Of a DNA stretch of 52,032 nt, positions 20,231 through 30,326 are shown piece by piece. The position numbers and the translations under genes were made by a program. Position 1 is the stretch's first letter, and every line of letters starts with the position of its first letter. The stretch is from contig CAIQBN010000516.1 in the NCBI GenBank assembly GCA_903870065.1, forward strand, positions 1-52,032. The letters are read 5' to 3'. This DNA comes from an uncultured beta proteobacterium. Its GTDB lineage: Bacteria; Pseudomonadota; Gammaproteobacteria; Burkholderiales; Burkholderiaceae_C. The notes below the pieces were generated by a model. It saw only the letters and a list, made by a program, of their open reading frames with translations. It made no database searches and was not told the origin of the DNA.

Positions 20231-21544
20231 TTAAGCGTGGGATTGTAGGCTTTTGGCCCATTGGACCGGATCGTTCAAAACATGCTTCGACTGCGCGCCC
20301 GCACCATCGCGCAATGACTTCACTGTCACCAATCCCTGTGCAATTTCGTCTGCGCCAAATATCAAAGCAAACCGCGCACCCGAAGCATCTGCCCGCTTGA
20401 ATTGAGACTTGATGCTACCCAATACATCCGCGCCACCCGCGTGCATTTGCACGCTAACGCCTTCAGCACGAAGGATTTGAAGGCATTGCATTGCCGCTAC
20501 AAAACAATCGCTATCGCCAACAATTGCATAAGCATCAGGCGCCTGCGCAAGCACTCCGCCGCCCTGAACCTTGACCAGCTCCAATACACGCTCTATTCCC
20601 ATGCCCCACCCGATTGCAGGAGTCGGCTTACCGCCTAGGAGTTCAAAAAGCCCGTCATAGCGACCACCGCCGCACAGGGTTCCCTGCGCACCCAGCTCCA
20701 ATGTCACGAATTCAAAAACTGTATGGCTGTAGTAATCCAGCCCACGCACCAGACGTGGATTGACACTCCACGGCACGCCACAGGCGTCCAGCAGCGTCTT
20801 GACCGTATCAAAATGCTTCAGTGATGCTTCCCCTAAAAAATCCAACAATTGCGGTGCATCCTGAATCATTTCCTGCATAGCGGGGTTTTTTGAATCCAAG
20901 ATGCGCAACGGATTCGTGTGCAAACGGCGCCTTGCATCGCCGTCAAGCAATTCGGCATGTCTCTCAAAAAACGCAATCAACGCGATTCGGTGTGAATGGC
21001 GCTCACTGGCTACCCCAAGACTATTCAGTTCGACCCTAACGTTGCGTAGACCAAAGCCGGCGAGCAACTGGTGCGCCAGCAAAATCAGTTCTGCGTCCAC
21101 TTCAGCGCCGGAAAAACCTATCGCCTCCGCACCCAATTGGTAAAACTGCCTATACCGGCCGCGCTGAGGACGTTCATGCCTAAACATGGGACCCATGTAA
21201 TACAGACGCTTGCCGCCATCGTAAGTCAAATTGTGTTCAATTGCGGCACGCACGACCCCAGGCGTATTTTCAGGACGCAGGGTCAAGGCTTCACCGTTGA
21301 GCCGGTCCTCAAAGGCATACATCTCCTTTTCGACAATATCCGTGGTTTCCCCGGTGCCACGCACGAATAGTGCCGTTGGCTCAACGATCGGGGTCCGAAT
21401 ATTGCGATAGGCATGTCGTTCCATTTGTTGGCGTACACGCTCTTCAAACCACTCCCATTGCGGCGAATCCGACGGCAAAATGTCGTTCATACCCTTCACT
21501 GCATAGAGCTTTTCTACTCTACTCGCACCAGACTTTTCAACCAT
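20231..21544 (-). CDS. hisS: Histidyl-tRNA synthetase
   Basis: A 437-aa class II aminoacyl-tRNA synthetase. Family motifs are present: [13 protein letters not shown] at the N-terminus, motif 2 [20 protein letters not shown], the histidine-specific [15 protein letters not shown] and [14 protein letters not shown], and motif 3 [12 protein letters not shown]. The C-terminal anticodon-binding domain ([20 protein letters not shown]) distinguishes it from HisZ at 11701. It starts with ATG 21544, 8 bases after ispG. Confidence 0.97.
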   Translation of the reverse strand: MVEKSGASRVEKLYAVKGMNDILPSDSPQWEWFEERVRQQMERHAYRNIRTPIVEPTALFVRGTGETTDIVEKEMYAFEDRLNGEALTLRPENTPGVVRAAIEHNLTYDGGKRLYYMGPMFRHERPQRGRYRQFYQLGAEAIGFSGAEVDAELILLAHQLLAGFGLRNVRVELNSLGVASERHSHRIALIAFFERHAELLDGDARRRLHTNPLRILDSKNPAMQEMIQDAPQLLDFLGEASLKHFDTVKTLLDACGVPWSVNPRLVRGLDYYSHTVFEFVTLELGAQGTLCGGGRYDGLFELLGGKPTPAIGWGMGIERVLELVKVQGGGVLAQAPDAYAIVGDSDCFVAAMQCLQILRAEGVSVQMHAGGADVLGSIKSQFKRADASGARFALIFGADEIAQGLVTVKSLRDGAGAQSKHVLNDPVQWAKSLQSHA

Positions 21545-21552
21545 GCCGACTC

Positions 21553-22827
21553 TTAATTTGTTGTAGTAACGACGCCAGCGCCGAAGCGCTGCTGGATATA
21601 GCGCTCGACGATCACCTGGAAATCCATGGCAATCGTCTCACCCCGTAATGTGGTGTGCTTTTCACCATCAATGTATACCGGAGCGGCAGGCGCCTCGCCC
21701 GTGCCAGGAAGACTAATGCCGATGTCAGCATGTTTGCTTTCTCCAGGTCCATTCACAATACAACCCATCACGGCCACTTTCAGGGTCTCGACCCCCGGAA
21801 ACTGAATGCGCCACTGCGGCATCATTTCCCGAAGAAAATTATCGATTTGCTGCGTCATTTCTTGAAAGGTCGTGCTCGTCGTGCGCCCACACCCGGGACA
21901 AGCAGTGACACTGGGCACAAAACTGCGCAACCCCAGGGACTGCAGAATTTCGGAGGCAACAACAATTTCCTGGGTGCGCGATTCGCCAGGCGCGGGTGTT
22001 AATGACACACGAATCGTGTCACCGATTCCATCCTGCAGCAAAACGCCCATCGCTACGGACGACGCAACTGTCCCCTTGGTTCCCATTCCAGCTTCCGTAA
22101 GCCCCAAATGCAGCGGATAGCGGCAACGCTGGCTCAACCCACGGTATACCGCAATCAAGTCCTGCACACCACTGACCTTGCAAGATAAGATAATCTGATT
22201 GGACGGCAATCCAATTTGCTCTGCACGCGTCGCCGATTCAATTGCCGAAGTAATCAGCGCCTCGTACATCACCTGTTTGGCGCCCCAAGGTATGGGCCGG
22301 CGGCTATTTGCATCCATCAATGCAGCCAAAAGTTCCTGATCAAGGCTACCCCAGTTGACACCTATGCGAATAGGCTTATTCCAACGAATCGCTGCTTCTA
22401 TCATCAAGGAAAATTGTCGGTCGCGCTTATCGCCCTTGCCAACATTTCCCGGATTGATTCGGTATTTGGACAGTGCCTGTGCACAATCCGGATGATCAGT
22501 TAGCAACCGATGTCCATTGAAGTGAAAGTCGCCTATCAACGGCACGTCAATGCCCATCCGATCAAGCTGTTCACGAATGTAGGGCACGGCCTGCGCTGCC
22601 TCTGGTGTGTTCACCGTAATACGAACCAGCTCTGAACCTGCCAAGGCCAATTCTTTAACTTGAATGGCGGTGCCAATTGCATCGGCCGTGTCAGTGTTGG
22701 TCATTGACTGAAGTCGCACAGGCGCATCACCACCCAAGCTTATCCGTCGCGAACCCCAAACGACCTGGGCCTGCAACGTTTCACGACGATTGGGAAAGGC
22801 CGATTCAACGGCTAAATTACGTTCCAC
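21553..22827 (-). CDS. ispG: (E)-4-hydroxy-3-methylbut-2-enyl-diphosphate synthase
   Basis: IspG is the [4Fe-4S] enzyme converting MEcPP to HMBPP in the non-mevalonate isoprenoid pathway. The 424-aa protein has the TIM-barrel N-terminus ([44 protein letters not shown]) and the cluster cysteines in [12 protein letters not shown] and [20 protein letters not shown]. The start is GTG 22827, whose G is shared with the TAG stop of rodZ, implying coupled translation. The insert before the C-terminal domain fits the longer proteobacterial form. Confidence 0.97.
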   Translation of the reverse strand: MERNLAVESAFPNRRETLQAQVVWGSRRISLGGDAPVRLQSMTNTDTADAIGTAIQVKELALAGSELVRITVNTPEAAQAVPYIREQLDRMGIDVPLIGDFHFNGHRLLTDHPDCAQALSKYRINPGNVGKGDKRDRQFSLMIEAAIRWNKPIRIGVNWGSLDQELLAALMDANSRRPIPWGAKQVMYEALITSAIESATRAEQIGLPSNQIILSCKVSGVQDLIAVYRGLSQRCRYPLHLGLTEAGMGTKGTVASSVAMGVLLQDGIGDTIRVSLTPAPGESRTQEIVVASEILQSLGLRSFVPSVTACPGCGRTTSTTFQEMTQQIDNFLREMMPQWRIQFPGVETLKVAVMGCIVNGPGESKHADIGISLPGTGEAPAAPVYIDGEKHTTLRGETIAMDFQVIVERYIQQRFGAGVVTTTN

Positions 22828-23813
22828 TATTTCACCTCAAATCGTGCAACATTGTCCTTGGAATTCGGGGCCAAACTAAGCGCCTTGCCCCGGACCTCAA
22901 CATCCACAACATCAGCCCGTCCAATGATGACCGATAGCGGCGGCGTGCCGCCAGCGGTTATCACTTCGCCTGCAACCATTGTCTTGCTCAGATGCACGGT
23001 TCCCTGCGCATCAACAACCTTGATCCAGGAAGGCGCCTTGGCTTTGAAAACGACAAAGCCCGCGGCGTTGCCAGCAACTGACACTTTTGGCTCTGCAGCG
23101 TCTGCAACTGCAGGTCGAGGTTGACTTGCAGTTTGCACTGGACTCGACACAATCGGCCGCGGTGACTGAGCGACCATATCCGCGCTGACAGTCTTCTCGC
23201 CGCTGTCACGCTTTTCTGCAGAACCGATCGACACCGGAATTACAGTTGCGTTAACAGGCTGTGTGACCTCGATGCTTGCGCTGCCAGCGGGAACGGGCGC
23301 TTCCTCACGATTGCCAGGTTTAACACTATCGGCCACCGATCCGGAAGTCGAATCAGTGAGGTTCACATCGGGGAAAAAAGCGACTACGGCTACGCCAAGC
23401 AGAAGTGCCATCACGATAATGGCAGGTGGTTTACCAAGCAAGCTCAGAATGGGCGCCCGTCCTGAGTGACCGCGAGCATGAAATGGTGCATTGATTCCCT
23501 GCTCGTCAGACTTTAACCGCGTGACTGCATTCGATGGTAGCTTGGAAAGCACGGAAGCCGGGTCAACTTTCAATGTGCGACAAACGCTAGCCGCCAATGC
23601 ACGCACAAACACTGCATCATGCAGTTGATCAAGTCGGTCCGCTTCCAGTGCCTCAAGTTTTTTCACAGGAATTTTCATCGCAACGGCTAACGCACCAATG
23701 TGTAATCCAGCGGCCTCGCGCGCGCGACGCAACATCATTCCAGCAGTCAATCCATCATTCGGTGCATTCTCTTCAGTCAGTGCGGATGGTTCGGAAAAAC
23801 GCTGATCACTCAT
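22827..23813 (-). CDS. rodZ: RodZ-like cytoskeletal HTH membrane protein
   Basis: RodZ links the MreB cytoskeleton to the cell-wall elongation machinery. From ATG 23813 the protein is 328 aa: an N-terminal HTH_25 domain ([40 protein letters not shown]), one membrane helix ([20 protein letters not shown]), a Ser/Pro/Val-rich periplasmic linker and a C-terminal DUF4115-type beta domain ([20 protein letters not shown]). The track start at 23831 is a TTG; ATG 23813 has GAGGGG 6 bases upstream and overlaps the pilW stop by 8 bases. Confidence 0.9.
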   Translation of the reverse strand: MSDQRFSEPSALTEENAPNDGLTAGMMLRRAREAAGLHIGALAVAMKIPVKKLEALEADRLDQLHDAVFVRALAASVCRTLKVDPASVLSKLPSNAVTRLKSDEQGINAPFHARGHSGRAPILSLLGKPPAIIVMALLLGVAVVAFFPDVNLTDSTSGSVADSVKPGNREEAPVPAGSASIEVTQPVNATVIPVSIGSAEKRDSGEKTVSADMVAQSPRPIVSSPVQTASQPRPAVADAAEPKVSVAGNAAGFVVFKAKAPSWIKVVDAQGTVHLSKTMVAGEVITAGGTPPLSVIIGRADVVDVEVRGKALSLAPNSKDNVARFEVK

Positions 23814-24633
23814 TAAACGCCCCTCGCTCAAATGCTGCGTTCTCTCTGGATTGCGGAAACCGCTTTTTTAGTTGCCCACCGAGCTGCGACATAGCGTCGC
23901 GGTTGTCCAAGCGCCGTTCGACCTTGACGCCGAGCCACAGGGATTCGGCGTTGGCAAGCTCACTGTTATTGAGTCGTCGAACATAAAACTGCGCTCGCAC
24001 CAAGTCGCCACGCTGAAACAAAATCAACGACAAGTTATATGCGGTTATTGGGTTGCTGGCATCCAACTCATAGGACCTCAAAAAGCTGGCCTCGGCATCG
24101 GTGGTTTGTCCGCTTTTTTGTTGACAAAGTCCCTGCGCCATCCAGGTCTTCGCTTTGTCCGTATAGCCAGAATTCGACAAAGCACTTCCAAATAACTGCA
24201 ACGATTCGGCCAAACGCGATTGCTGACACAGCAGCCAACCGAAATTGTGTTGCACTGAAGCAGCCTTTGGATTAATCGACAAAGCCCTGCGGAAACTCTC
24301 TTCTGCAAGTTGTGTGTCGTTCAGGCGCATATAGATCAAGCCGCGCAAGTTGTATGCTTCATACAAATTGGGGTCTGCCGAAATCGACTGTTTAAGGTGA
24401 TCCAGCGCATCTGTCGTTTGCCCTTTGTCAAAATAGGCAACCGCCAACTCAAGACGCAAGCGAGCCCGTTTACGTGTATCGGGTTCATCAGAATCGGTTA
24501 ACAAATCCGAATTCATCGCGGAGCCCGAAGTACCAGTCGCGCAGGACGTCAGAAATACAACCGGCGAACACAGAACGCAGCACCACATGACCCAGGGCAA
24601 AGCTCTTGCGCCCAGCCGCAATCTATCAATCAT
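23806..24633 (-). CDS. pilW: Type IV pilus biogenesis/stability lipoprotein PilW/PilF
   Basis: A 275-aa TPR lipoprotein. The signal ends in [10 protein letters not shown], followed by several TPR units ([40 protein letters not shown]). PilF/PilW helps the PilQ secretin reach and multimerise in the outer membrane. The rlmN-pilW-rodZ-ispG-hisS order is widely conserved. ATG 24633 overlaps the rlmN stop by 8 bases. Confidence 0.9.
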   Translation of the reverse strand: MIDRLRLGARALPWVMWCCVLCSPVVFLTSCATGTSGSAMNSDLLTDSDEPDTRKRARLRLELAVAYFDKGQTTDALDHLKQSISADPNLYEAYNLRGLIYMRLNDTQLAEESFRRALSINPKAASVQHNFGWLLCQQSRLAESLQLFGSALSNSGYTDKAKTWMAQGLCQQKSGQTTDAEASFLRSYELDASNPITAYNLSLILFQRGDLVRAQFYVRRLNNSELANAESLWLGVKVERRLDNRDAMSQLGGQLKKRFPQSRENAAFERGAFNE

Positions 24634-25789
24634 TGAATGCGTCCTCCCTGACAGCTGTCGCTGTATTTGAATTTACTTGATTCGTGATTTCAGTGCTTCT
24701 GCGAATAATCATTCGGCGCTGCACATCAGTCCTGTCCCGAACATCGCCAGCTAATTGTCCACAAGCCGCATCGATATCGTCCCCCCGCGTCTTACGAATC
24801 GTTGTCACAATGCCAGCATCACTTAAAACTTTGCAAAATGCGGACACTGCCTCCGGCGGTGAACGCGTCAAACCCGACAGCGGAAAAGGATTGAACGGAA
24901 TCAAGTTGAACTTGCACCATGACCCGGCATGCTGCGAGCGAACCAATTTCACAACTTCCTGAGCATGCTGGAGTGAATCGTTGACACCGTCCAGCATGCA
25001 GTATTCGAAGGTGATGAAATCCCTCGGCGCCGCCACCAAGTACCGCGTGCAAGCCTGCAGTAGCTCTGCAAGCGGATATTTGCGGTTCAGAGGCACCAAA
25101 TCGTTTCTGAGCGCATCGTTACTTGCATGCAGCGAAACCGCCAGTGCCACCGGGCAATCTTGAGCCAGCCTATCAATCATAGGTACCACACCCGACGTCG
25201 ATACGGTTACCCGCCGGCGCGATAAACCATACGCGTTGTCATCGAGCATCACCCGCAGTGCCGGCACCAGCGACGAATAATTTTGTAAAGGCTCGCCCAT
25301 GCCCATCATCACCACGTTGGAAATAACCCGTTCAGTGCGAGACAAATGCTTGCGCAAAAAGTGTTCTGCGTACCAGAGCTGCGCAATGATTTCAGCAGTG
25401 GTCAAATTTCGGCTAAATCCCTGATGACCGGTCGAGCAAAACCTGCAGGCAACGGCACACCCGGCTTGCGACGAAATACACAAAGTTCCCCGATCATCCT
25501 CGGGTATGAATACTGTTTCTATTGCGTTTCCCGCGCCTACATCAAAAAGCCATTTGATAGTGCCATCGGACGAAATAGTCTGAGAAATGACAGGTAACGC
25601 AACGATATCCGCAGTGGTTTTCAGTTTTTCACGCAGCGACTTCGCCAAATCACTCATATCATCAAAAGCAATAGCACCCTTTTGATGAATCCAACGAAAT
25701 AACTGGGTCGATCGGAACCTCTTTTCACCAAGCCGCTCGCAAAAGGCGGCCAATCCCTCGAGGTCGTAATCGAGCAGGTTGGCCGTCAT
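24626..25789 (-). CDS. rlmN: Dual-specificity RNA methyltransferase RlmN
   Basis: A radical-SAM enzyme methylating C2 of A2503 in 23S rRNA and A37 in some tRNAs. The 387-aa protein has the radical-SAM CxxxCxxC motif in [16 protein letters not shown] near residue 108, [32 protein letters not shown] and the C-terminal resolving Cys in [12 protein letters not shown]. The N-terminus ([15 protein letters not shown]) is the family's RNA-binding helical part. Confidence 0.97.
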   Translation of the reverse strand: MTANLLDYDLEGLAAFCERLGEKRFRSTQLFRWIHQKGAIAFDDMSDLAKSLREKLKTTADIVALPVISQTISSDGTIKWLFDVGAGNAIETVFIPEDDRGTLCISSQAGCAVACRFCSTGHQGFSRNLTTAEIIAQLWYAEHFLRKHLSRTERVISNVVMMGMGEPLQNYSSLVPALRVMLDDNAYGLSRRRVTVSTSGVVPMIDRLAQDCPVALAVSLHASNDALRNDLVPLNRKYPLAELLQACTRYLVAAPRDFITFEYCMLDGVNDSLQHAQEVVKLVRSQHAGSWCKFNLIPFNPFPLSGLTRSPPEAVSAFCKVLSDAGIVTTIRKTRGDDIDAACGQLAGDVRDRTDVQRRMIIRRSTEITNQVNSNTATAVREDAFND

Positions 25790-25797
25790 CGTGCAGC

Positions 25798-26223
25798 TTA
25801 GCGGCTGTAGACGTTCATGCCTGCAAAAAAGAACGCGATTTCCACCGCGGCCGTTTCAGCAGCATCCGATCCGTGAACGGCATTTGCGTCAATGCTGTCT
25901 GCAAAGTCAGCACGAATCGTTCCGGACGCCGCTTTTTTCGGGTCGGTTGCACCCATCAGGTCGCGGTGTTTCAGAATCGCGTTTTCACCCTCGAGCGCCT
26001 GGATCATGACTGGACCGGAGATCATGAAGTCAACGAGATCCTTGAAAAATGGACGCGCTTTGTGAACCGCATAAAACGCTTCTGCCTCGACACGGGACAA
26101 ATGTGCCATGCGTGCCGCAACAACTTTCAGGCCAGCGGCCTCGAAGCGAGCGTAAATCTGCCCGATCACATTTTTGGCAACAGCATCTGGTTTGATAATG
26201 GAAAGAGTGCGTTCGATTGTCAT
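25798..26223 (-). CDS. ndk: Nucleoside diphosphate kinase
   Basis: A 141-aa enzyme transferring the gamma-phosphate among nucleoside triphosphates via a phosphohistidine. Signatures: [20 protein letters not shown] at the N-terminus and the active-site [12 protein letters not shown] with the catalytic His near residue 117. The length is exact for the family. It precedes rlmN by 8 bases. Confidence 0.98.
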   Translation of the reverse strand: MTIERTLSIIKPDAVAKNVIGQIYARFEAAGLKVVAARMAHLSRVEAEAFYAVHKARPFFKDLVDFMISGPVMIQALEGENAILKHRDLMGATDPKKAASGTIRADFADSIDANAVHGSDAAETAAVEIAFFFAGMNVYSR

Positions 26224-26301
26224 AGTATTTCCTGAACTGAATTGGTAAGCAACATTCCTGCTTCGACGTGAAGCAAAGCCTTTGATTTTAGCATTTAGCG
26301 A

Positions 26302-27681
26302 CTAACCAGCGCGCCCTTTGCGCCTCGGTCCGCCGGCTGACCCACGCTGCTTTTGCCCACCTTCCTGACGTTGGCGGGTAAAACTATCGGCGCCAATGTA
26401 CCCGAATGCTGTTTTCATTGGATCCGGCTGCGCATTGGCGCCCCGGCGTTCCGTATTCTTGTCAAAGCGGGGTGCATCACCAGAACCCCGTGGCTTTCTG
26501 TCAGGACCACCCGGGTTCGCACCGCGAAAACCGGGACCCGGTGCCGCACGTTGTCCGTTGTTTGCGCCGCGCGGTCCTCCGCTTCGGCCGCCTCTGCGCG
26601 CATTGGCGTTACGCGATTTGCCATGGGCTGACCCATCCTCTGCACCGGCGACCGATCCACCGCGTCCACCGGCCACTTGAACCAATGCCCGGATGTCCGA
26701 CTCATCAAGCTCCATCCAGGCCCCGCGTTTGAGGCCGCGTGGCAACACCATCGCACCATAGCGAATTCGAATCAATCGACTGACCGCATGGCCAACGGCC
26801 TCCAACATGCGGCGCACCTCGCGATTGCGCCCCTCGGAAATTGTCACCCGATACCAGCAATTGGATCCTTCGCCACCACCGTCCTCAATGGAGCTGAACT
26901 GTGCCATCCCGTCATCAAGCTTGACACCATCGAGCAGCAACTGCTTCTCTTCCTTGCTCAGCGAACCCAGGACGCGCACTGCATATTCCCGTTCCAGGCC
27001 AAACCGGGGATGCATTAAATTGTTCGCAAGTTCACCTGAGCTTGTAAACAGCAGCAGCCCTTCCGTGTTCAAGTCCAGTCTTCCCACGGATTGCCACTTG
27101 CCCTGGTGCATCTTGGGGAGCCGACGAAAAACTGTCGGTCGATTTTGCGGGTCATCATGGGTAACCACTTCGCCTACTGGTTTGTGGTAAGCAATAACCC
27201 GCGCCGGTGGCGGGTCAATTCGAAAGCGAATCGGCTTGCCGTTGACCTTAATGCTGTCACCAAATTGAATGCGCTGGCCAATGTGCGCTGGCTCGTTGTT
27301 GACCGAAATCCGCCCTTCAACGATCAACTGCTCCATTTCAAGTCGCGAACCCATCCCGGCCTGTGCCAGCACCTTGTGCAATTTTGGTGTTTCGGCCATC
27401 GGTGCCAAAACCCGCTTGGGAGGCGCCAGTTCGGTCAGATCTTCATCGGCATCAAACTGCCCGGACACCACGTCATTGAAGCGGTTTCCTGGATTCACAG
27501 GCGAAGTCACCAATTCCGTCACTTTGGCAAGATCAGTCATCTCGGCCACCTCAGATCCGAACCGGGATTCGACAGCCGGCTGCGCAACGTCGATGGCGCT
27601 GGCGTCAGACAACTCCGGACTGGGCATGACGCGTTGTTCGTGCTCCGCTGCAGTCTGCTCCACAGGAATATTTTTGTTCAT
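26302..27681 (-). CDS. rluB: 23S rRNA pseudouridine synthase RluB
   Basis: RluB makes pseudouridine 2605 in 23S rRNA. The 459-aa protein is long because of a disordered N-terminal extension of about 100 aa and a Gly/Arg/Asn-rich C-terminal tail ([20 protein letters not shown]). The core has an S4 RNA-binding domain ([20 protein letters not shown]) and the RsuA-type catalytic motif [14 protein letters not shown] with the catalytic Asp. The start ATG overlaps the scpB stop (ATGA). Basic repetitive tails are common in Burkholderiales RluB. Confidence 0.93.
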   Translation of the reverse strand: MNKNIPVEQTAAEHEQRVMPSPELSDASAIDVAQPAVESRFGSEVAEMTDLAKVTELVTSPVNPGNRFNDVVSGQFDADEDLTELAPPKRVLAPMAETPKLHKVLAQAGMGSRLEMEQLIVEGRISVNNEPAHIGQRIQFGDSIKVNGKPIRFRIDPPPARVIAYHKPVGEVVTHDDPQNRPTVFRRLPKMHQGKWQSVGRLDLNTEGLLLFTSSGELANNLMHPRFGLEREYAVRVLGSLSKEEKQLLLDGVKLDDGMAQFSSIEDGGGEGSNCWYRVTISEGRNREVRRMLEAVGHAVSRLIRIRYGAMVLPRGLKRGAWMELDESDIRALVQVAGGRGGSVAGAEDGSAHGKSRNANARRGGRSGGPRGANNGQRAAPGPGFRGANPGGPDRKPRGSGDAPRFDKNTERRGANAQPDPMKTAFGYIGADSFTRQRQEGGQKQRGSAGGPRRKGRAG

Positions 27682-28355
27682 TCTGAAATTCCATTCAAAT
27701 GAGTGGTCATGTCTGGCACTTGCGGCTCCAATGGCATCGCAATTTGCGGGCTTGTTTCGCCTGGCGCGCCACCGTCGGATATCAGATTCGCCATTGAATC
27801 TGCTGTCGAACCCACCAGCGCGTCAAAAGTCTCGACCTTACCACCGCCACCATCGAGCAGCGGTAATTGGTCAAGTGAGCGCAATCCCAGGTCATCCAGG
27901 AATTGCCGCGTCGTTGCAAACAGTGCCGGGCGCCCCGCCACTTCCCTATGGCCAATCACTTCGACCCACCCACGGTCTTCGAGTTGTTTGATCAGAAGGG
28001 AATTGATGGTCACGCCTCGAATATCTTCCATATCGCCGCGCGTCACAGGCTGCCGATAGGCAATGATCGCCAGTGTCTCCAGGGTGGCGCGGGTATAGCG
28101 AGGTGGTTTTTCGGGATGCAAACGATCCAGATACTCCCGCATTTCTGGTCGGCTTTGAAATCGCCAGCCTGTCGCTACACAAACCAGTTCAACGCCCCGA
28201 CCAGTCCAATCTTCCTTTAAATGCTCCAACAATTGTTTGATTGAATCGGCACCCAGTTCATCATGAAACAGCGCGCGCATGTCCCGCACCGGTAAAGGTT
28301 GCTGTGAGCAAATCAACGCGGTCTCCAGGACCCGCTTTGCATCCACCATATTCAT
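27678..28355 (-). CDS. scpB: Chromosome segregation and condensation protein ScpB
   Basis: ScpB is the winged-helix kleisin partner in the SMC-ScpAB condensin. The protein has [20 protein letters not shown] and the second winged helix [28 protein letters not shown] shortened here to its core [17 protein letters not shown]. The C-terminal tail is an extended acidic/Gly region. The start was set at ATG 28355; the track start at 28394 is a TTG with an unlikely Trp/Arg-rich leader. ScpA is not adjacent. The gene is coupled to rluB. Confidence 0.92.
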   Translation of the reverse strand: MNMVDAKRVLETALICSQQPLPVRDMRALFHDELGADSIKQLLEHLKEDWTGRGVELVCVATGWRFQSRPEMREYLDRLHPEKPPRYTRATLETLAIIAYRQPVTRGDMEDIRGVTINSLLIKQLEDRGWVEVIGHREVAGRPALFATTRQFLDDLGLRSLDQLPLLDGGGGKVETFDALVGSTADSMANLISDGGAPGETSPQIAMPLEPQVPDMTTHLNGISE

Positions 28356-28500
28356 ATTCAGGCTATATCGGGAGCGCCACCAACAGGTGACCAATCAACG
28401 TGATTCCATCGGGCGGCAGCAGATGTGAAGAATTCACCGTGCCTTTTGCCCCACCATGATCCGGGGTCTTAATGGGTGGAACTTTAACCCACTCACTATT

Positions 28501-29466
28501 TTAATTGTAGCGCAGGCCCCATTCTGACATCAAAGCCGAGAAATCGCTTGGGGGCAAAGCATTAAAAACCATTTTTTCCTGGGTTACCGGGTGGTCAAAC
28601 GCCAGTCGAATTGCATGCAGCGCCTGACGCGGCATAACACTGTGTTTTGATCCGCCATACACTGGGTCGCCCACCAACGGATGACCGATTGAAGCCATAT
28701 GGACCCGAATTTGATGGGTGCGCCCAGTATGCAAAATGCAACGTACCAGACATCCCGCAGGCGAGTTCGACAACAAGATCATGTCTGTTTTCGCCAACTT
28801 GCCAGAGTGGCGCTCCAGGTCCACCACTGCCATGCGCAAGCGGTTACGGGGATCACGGCCAATCGAAGCTTCAACGGTTTGATTGGTCGGTCCGGCCCAA
28901 GGCCGGTGGGCAATAGCGACATACTGCCTACTTACATCACGCGCGGCGATGGCCTGCACCAGACGGTCCATGGCAACTCGGGAGCGCGCCACCACCATCA
29001 GTCCGCTGGTGTCCTTGTCCAACCGGTGGACGATTCCCGCCCTGGGCACTGCGGTCATTTCCTGGTCGTACGCCAGCAGTCCATTGAGCAATGTGCCGGA
29101 CCAATTTCCCGGCGCCGGATGGACAACCAGGCCAGCTGGCTTGTTGATTACCAAAATGTGGTCATCTGCAAAAACGACATTTAACGCGATATGCTCAGGT
29201 TTGAAGGCTTGACTTTGCGGTGTCGGACGCAGCTCGATCATTACCTCGTCGCCTGCTTTCACGCGAGAAGATCCCTTGCGGACTGGCCGGCCATTCACCA
29301 CGACCTGGCCCGACTCAATTAACTGTTGCAGGTAGTTTCTGGAAAACTCCACCACCCCGTCCACTAAGGCACGGTCCAGGCGCTCGCCATGCATGCCAAC
29401 GCCCACGGTCAAACGTCGATACTCCGTTTCATTGACGATTTCATCAAACTCGTCAGAATCGGTCAC
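28501..29466 (-). CDS. rluD: 23S rRNA pseudouridine synthase RluD family
   Basis: RluD modifies U1911, U1915 and U1917 in helix 69 of 23S rRNA. The protein has an S4 domain (GERLDRALVDGVVEFSRNYL), the linker GLVVHPAPGN and the catalytic motif GIVHRLDKDTSGLMVVARS with the active Asp. RTHQIRVHMASIGHPLVGD follows. The start is not certain: the track uses a TTG at 29517 that abuts bamD; GTG 29466 (about 321 aa) is more plausible because it leaves room for the divergent promoter. Adjacent to bamD as in many proteobacteria. Confidence 0.92.
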   Translation of the reverse strand: MTDSDEFDEIVNETEYRRLTVGVGMHGERLDRALVDGVVEFSRNYLQQLIESGQVVVNGRPVRKGSSRVKAGDEVMIELRPTPQSQAFKPEHIALNVVFADDHILVINKPAGLVVHPAPGNWSGTLLNGLLAYDQEMTAVPRAGIVHRLDKDTSGLMVVARSRVAMDRLVQAIAARDVSRQYVAIAHRPWAGPTNQTVEASIGRDPRNRLRMAVVDLERHSGKLAKTDMILLSNSPAGCLVRCILHTGRTHQIRVHMASIGHPLVGDPVYGGSKHSVMPRQALHAIRLAFDHPVTQEKMVFNALPPSDFSALMSEWGLRYN

Positions 29467-29481
29467 GGGCGGGTGGCTCGA

Positions 29482-29487
29482 TATAAT
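29482..29487 (+). promoter_or_regulatory. Perfect -10 hexamer TATAAT for bamD
   Basis: A consensus TATAAT lies 33 bases upstream of the bamD ATG in the short rluD/bamD divergent gap. No good -35 element is visible 16-18 bases upstream, so strength is uncertain. A promoter for bamD is expected here because the neighbouring gene is divergent. Confidence 0.45.
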
Positions 29488-29519
29488 TACAGTGCTCTGA
29501 TTCAAGAAGGTTCCCAAAC

Positions 29520-30326
29520 ATGTTTCGTGTCAAATTATCGGTCGTTTGCGTTTCATTGCTGACGGCTGGCGCCCTCCTGCTCGGAGGCTGTTCCAGCACA
29601 CCAGTGGACAAGACGGCCAATATGAGCCCGGCCAAGATTTACGCCGAAGCCAAGGAAGAAATGGGTGCAGGCCAGTGGGAACGCGCCATACTTTTGTTGG
29701 ACAAGCTTGAAGCACGTGCCGCTGGTACACCGTTGGCCCAGCAGGCCCAGTTGGACAAGGCCTATTCGCAATACAAGTCCTCAGAACCAGCCCAGGCGCT
29801 GGCAACACTTGAGCGCTTCACAAAGCTTCACCCGGTCAGTCCGGCAATGGACTATGCAATTTACCTCAAGGGGCTCATCAACTTCAATGATGATCTGGGA
29901 CTGTTCGCACGTTTTACACGCCAGGATCTTGCGGAACGAGATCAAAAGGCCTCCAAAGAGTCTTTTGAGGCTTTCAAAGAGCTAGTCGACCGTTTTCCGG
30001 ACTCCAAATACAGCCCGGACGCCCGCCAGCGGATGAACTACATTGTCAACTCGTTGGCCCAGTACGAAGTTCATGTTGCAAGGTACTACTTTAAACGTGG
30101 TGCCTATTTGGCGGCTGTTAACCGTGCACAACTCGCAATCGCTGATTACCGCGAAGTACCCGCCATCGAAGACGCGCTTTACATCTTGTACAAATCCTAC
30201 GAAGCACTCGACATGCCTCAACTGCGGGATGATGCGAAACGGGTTCTGGAAAAAAATTATCCGCAATCCGAGCTACTAAGCAAAGGCGCCCGGGTCATCA
30301 ATGACCCGTGGTGGAAGGTCTGGTGA
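29520..30326 (+). CDS. bamD: Outer membrane assembly lipoprotein BamD
   Basis: BamD is the essential TPR lipoprotein of the BAM complex, bridging BamA and BamCE. The 268-aa protein has a lipoprotein signal (VCVSLLTAGALLLGGC-SS), then TPR units typical of BamD: KIYAEAKEEMGAGQWERAIL, PAMDYAIYLKGLINFNDDLG and FAELVDRFPDSKYSPDARQR-like FKELVDRFPDSKYSPDARQR. The ATG is preceded by AGAAGG. Its 3' end overlaps the converging helicase gene by 29 bases. Confidence 0.95.
   Translation: MFRVKLSVVCVSLLTAGALLLGGCSSTPVDKTANMSPAKIYAEAKEEMGAGQWERAILLLDKLEARAAGTPLAQQAQLDKAYSQYKSSEPAQALATLERFTKLHPVSPAMDYAIYLKGLINFNDDLGLFARFTRQDLAERDQKASKESFEAFKELVDRFPDSKYSPDARQRMNYIVNSLAQYEVHVARYYFKRGAYLAAVNRAQLAIADYREVPAIEDALYILYKSYEALDMPQLRDDAKRVLEKNYPQSELLSKGARVINDPWWKVW
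30291..30308. terminator. Hairpin in the bamD/dinG convergent overlap
   Basis: CGGGTCA-TCAA-TGACCCG is a perfect 7-bp stem with a 4-base loop, lying where the two converging coding ends overlap. No T-run follows on either strand, so it is not a canonical intrinsic terminator; it may act bidirectionally or be incidental. Confidence 0.3.
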
